From Spirochaetaceae bacterium (GTDB lineage: Bacteria; Spirochaetota; Spirochaetia; Treponematales; Breznakiellaceae), in the NCBI GenBank assembly GCA_031280115.1, contig JAITHF010000086.1, positions 1 through 5,856 of the forward strand: a DNA stretch of 5,856 nucleotides, in the 5' to 3' direction. Position numbers and translations under genes: made by a program. This document shows, piece after piece, positions 5,826 through 5,856 of this stretch. Below the pieces are notes generated by a model. That model did not search any database and was not told where the DNA came from. It worked only from the letters and a program-made list of their open reading frames with translations. Position 1 is the first letter of the stretch, and each line of letters begins with the position of its first letter.

Positions 5826-5856
5826 CGGCGCCTCAGCGGAATTCGATAGCGCACGG

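Noticed and set aside
5774..5856. Possible 3' end of an upstream minus-strand gene closing with TGA at 5776-5774
   Set aside because: Only 26 codons are open, the translation is Arg-rich and unlike the ScpB end sometimes found before rluB, and so short an open stretch is expected by chance.

Overview
The window is a run of five co-directional genes, all on the minus strand, so transcription goes from high to low coordinates. The strongest taxonomic clue is the single reading frame that joins cytidylate kinase (Cmk) to a complete six-domain ribosomal protein S1. To my knowledge this arrangement is annotated in treponemes such as Treponema pallidum. Together with roughly balanced G+C and a spirochaete-style lipobox (LLSC), it suggests a Treponema or related spirochaete, possibly one of the moderate-GC environmental or gut lineages. 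This is inference from gene content; no 16S rRNA or search result supports it.

Layout in order of transcription: (1) 5856-5707, an intergenic leader with a short GC-rich hairpin, a larger imperfect inverted repeat and a good sigma70-type promoter; (2) 5706-4912, an RluB/RsuA-family pseudouridine synthase whose last codons lie in a G-rich 9-bp tandem repeat; (3) 4911-4800, an intergenic region that starts G-rich and becomes very AT-rich, with 11-bp-phased TATAAA-like elements; (4) 4799-2403, the cmk-rpsA fusion, with an ideal internal Shine-Dalgarno and ATG exactly at the domain junction; (5) 2387-873, a GAF / AAA+ / Fis-type sigma54 activator, 15 bp after the rpsA stop and in the same frame; (6) 867-127, a membrane-anchored TPR protein whose Shine-Dalgarno lies in the last codons of the activator; (7) 137 to beyond base 1, the start of a lipoprotein gene overlapping the TPR gene by 11 bp.

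The rluB-cmk-rpsA order is a widespread bacterial arrangement that groups rRNA modification, pyrimidine nucleotide supply and the ribosome's mRNA-binding protein. The downstream half is different: a sigma54 activator with a GAF sensor domain, then an envelope pair (TPR protein and lipoprotein). The very short gaps and overlaps suggest that everything from cmk-rpsA onward can be read as one polycistronic transcript. I see no intrinsic terminator between genes.

I found no tRNA, rRNA, CRISPR array, insertion sequence or phage gene, and no clearly new defence or mobile system. The most interesting points are the internal start inside the fusion gene, the G-quadruplex-like repeat with a G7 run at the rluB stop codon, and the activator's lack of a recognisable ribosome binding site.
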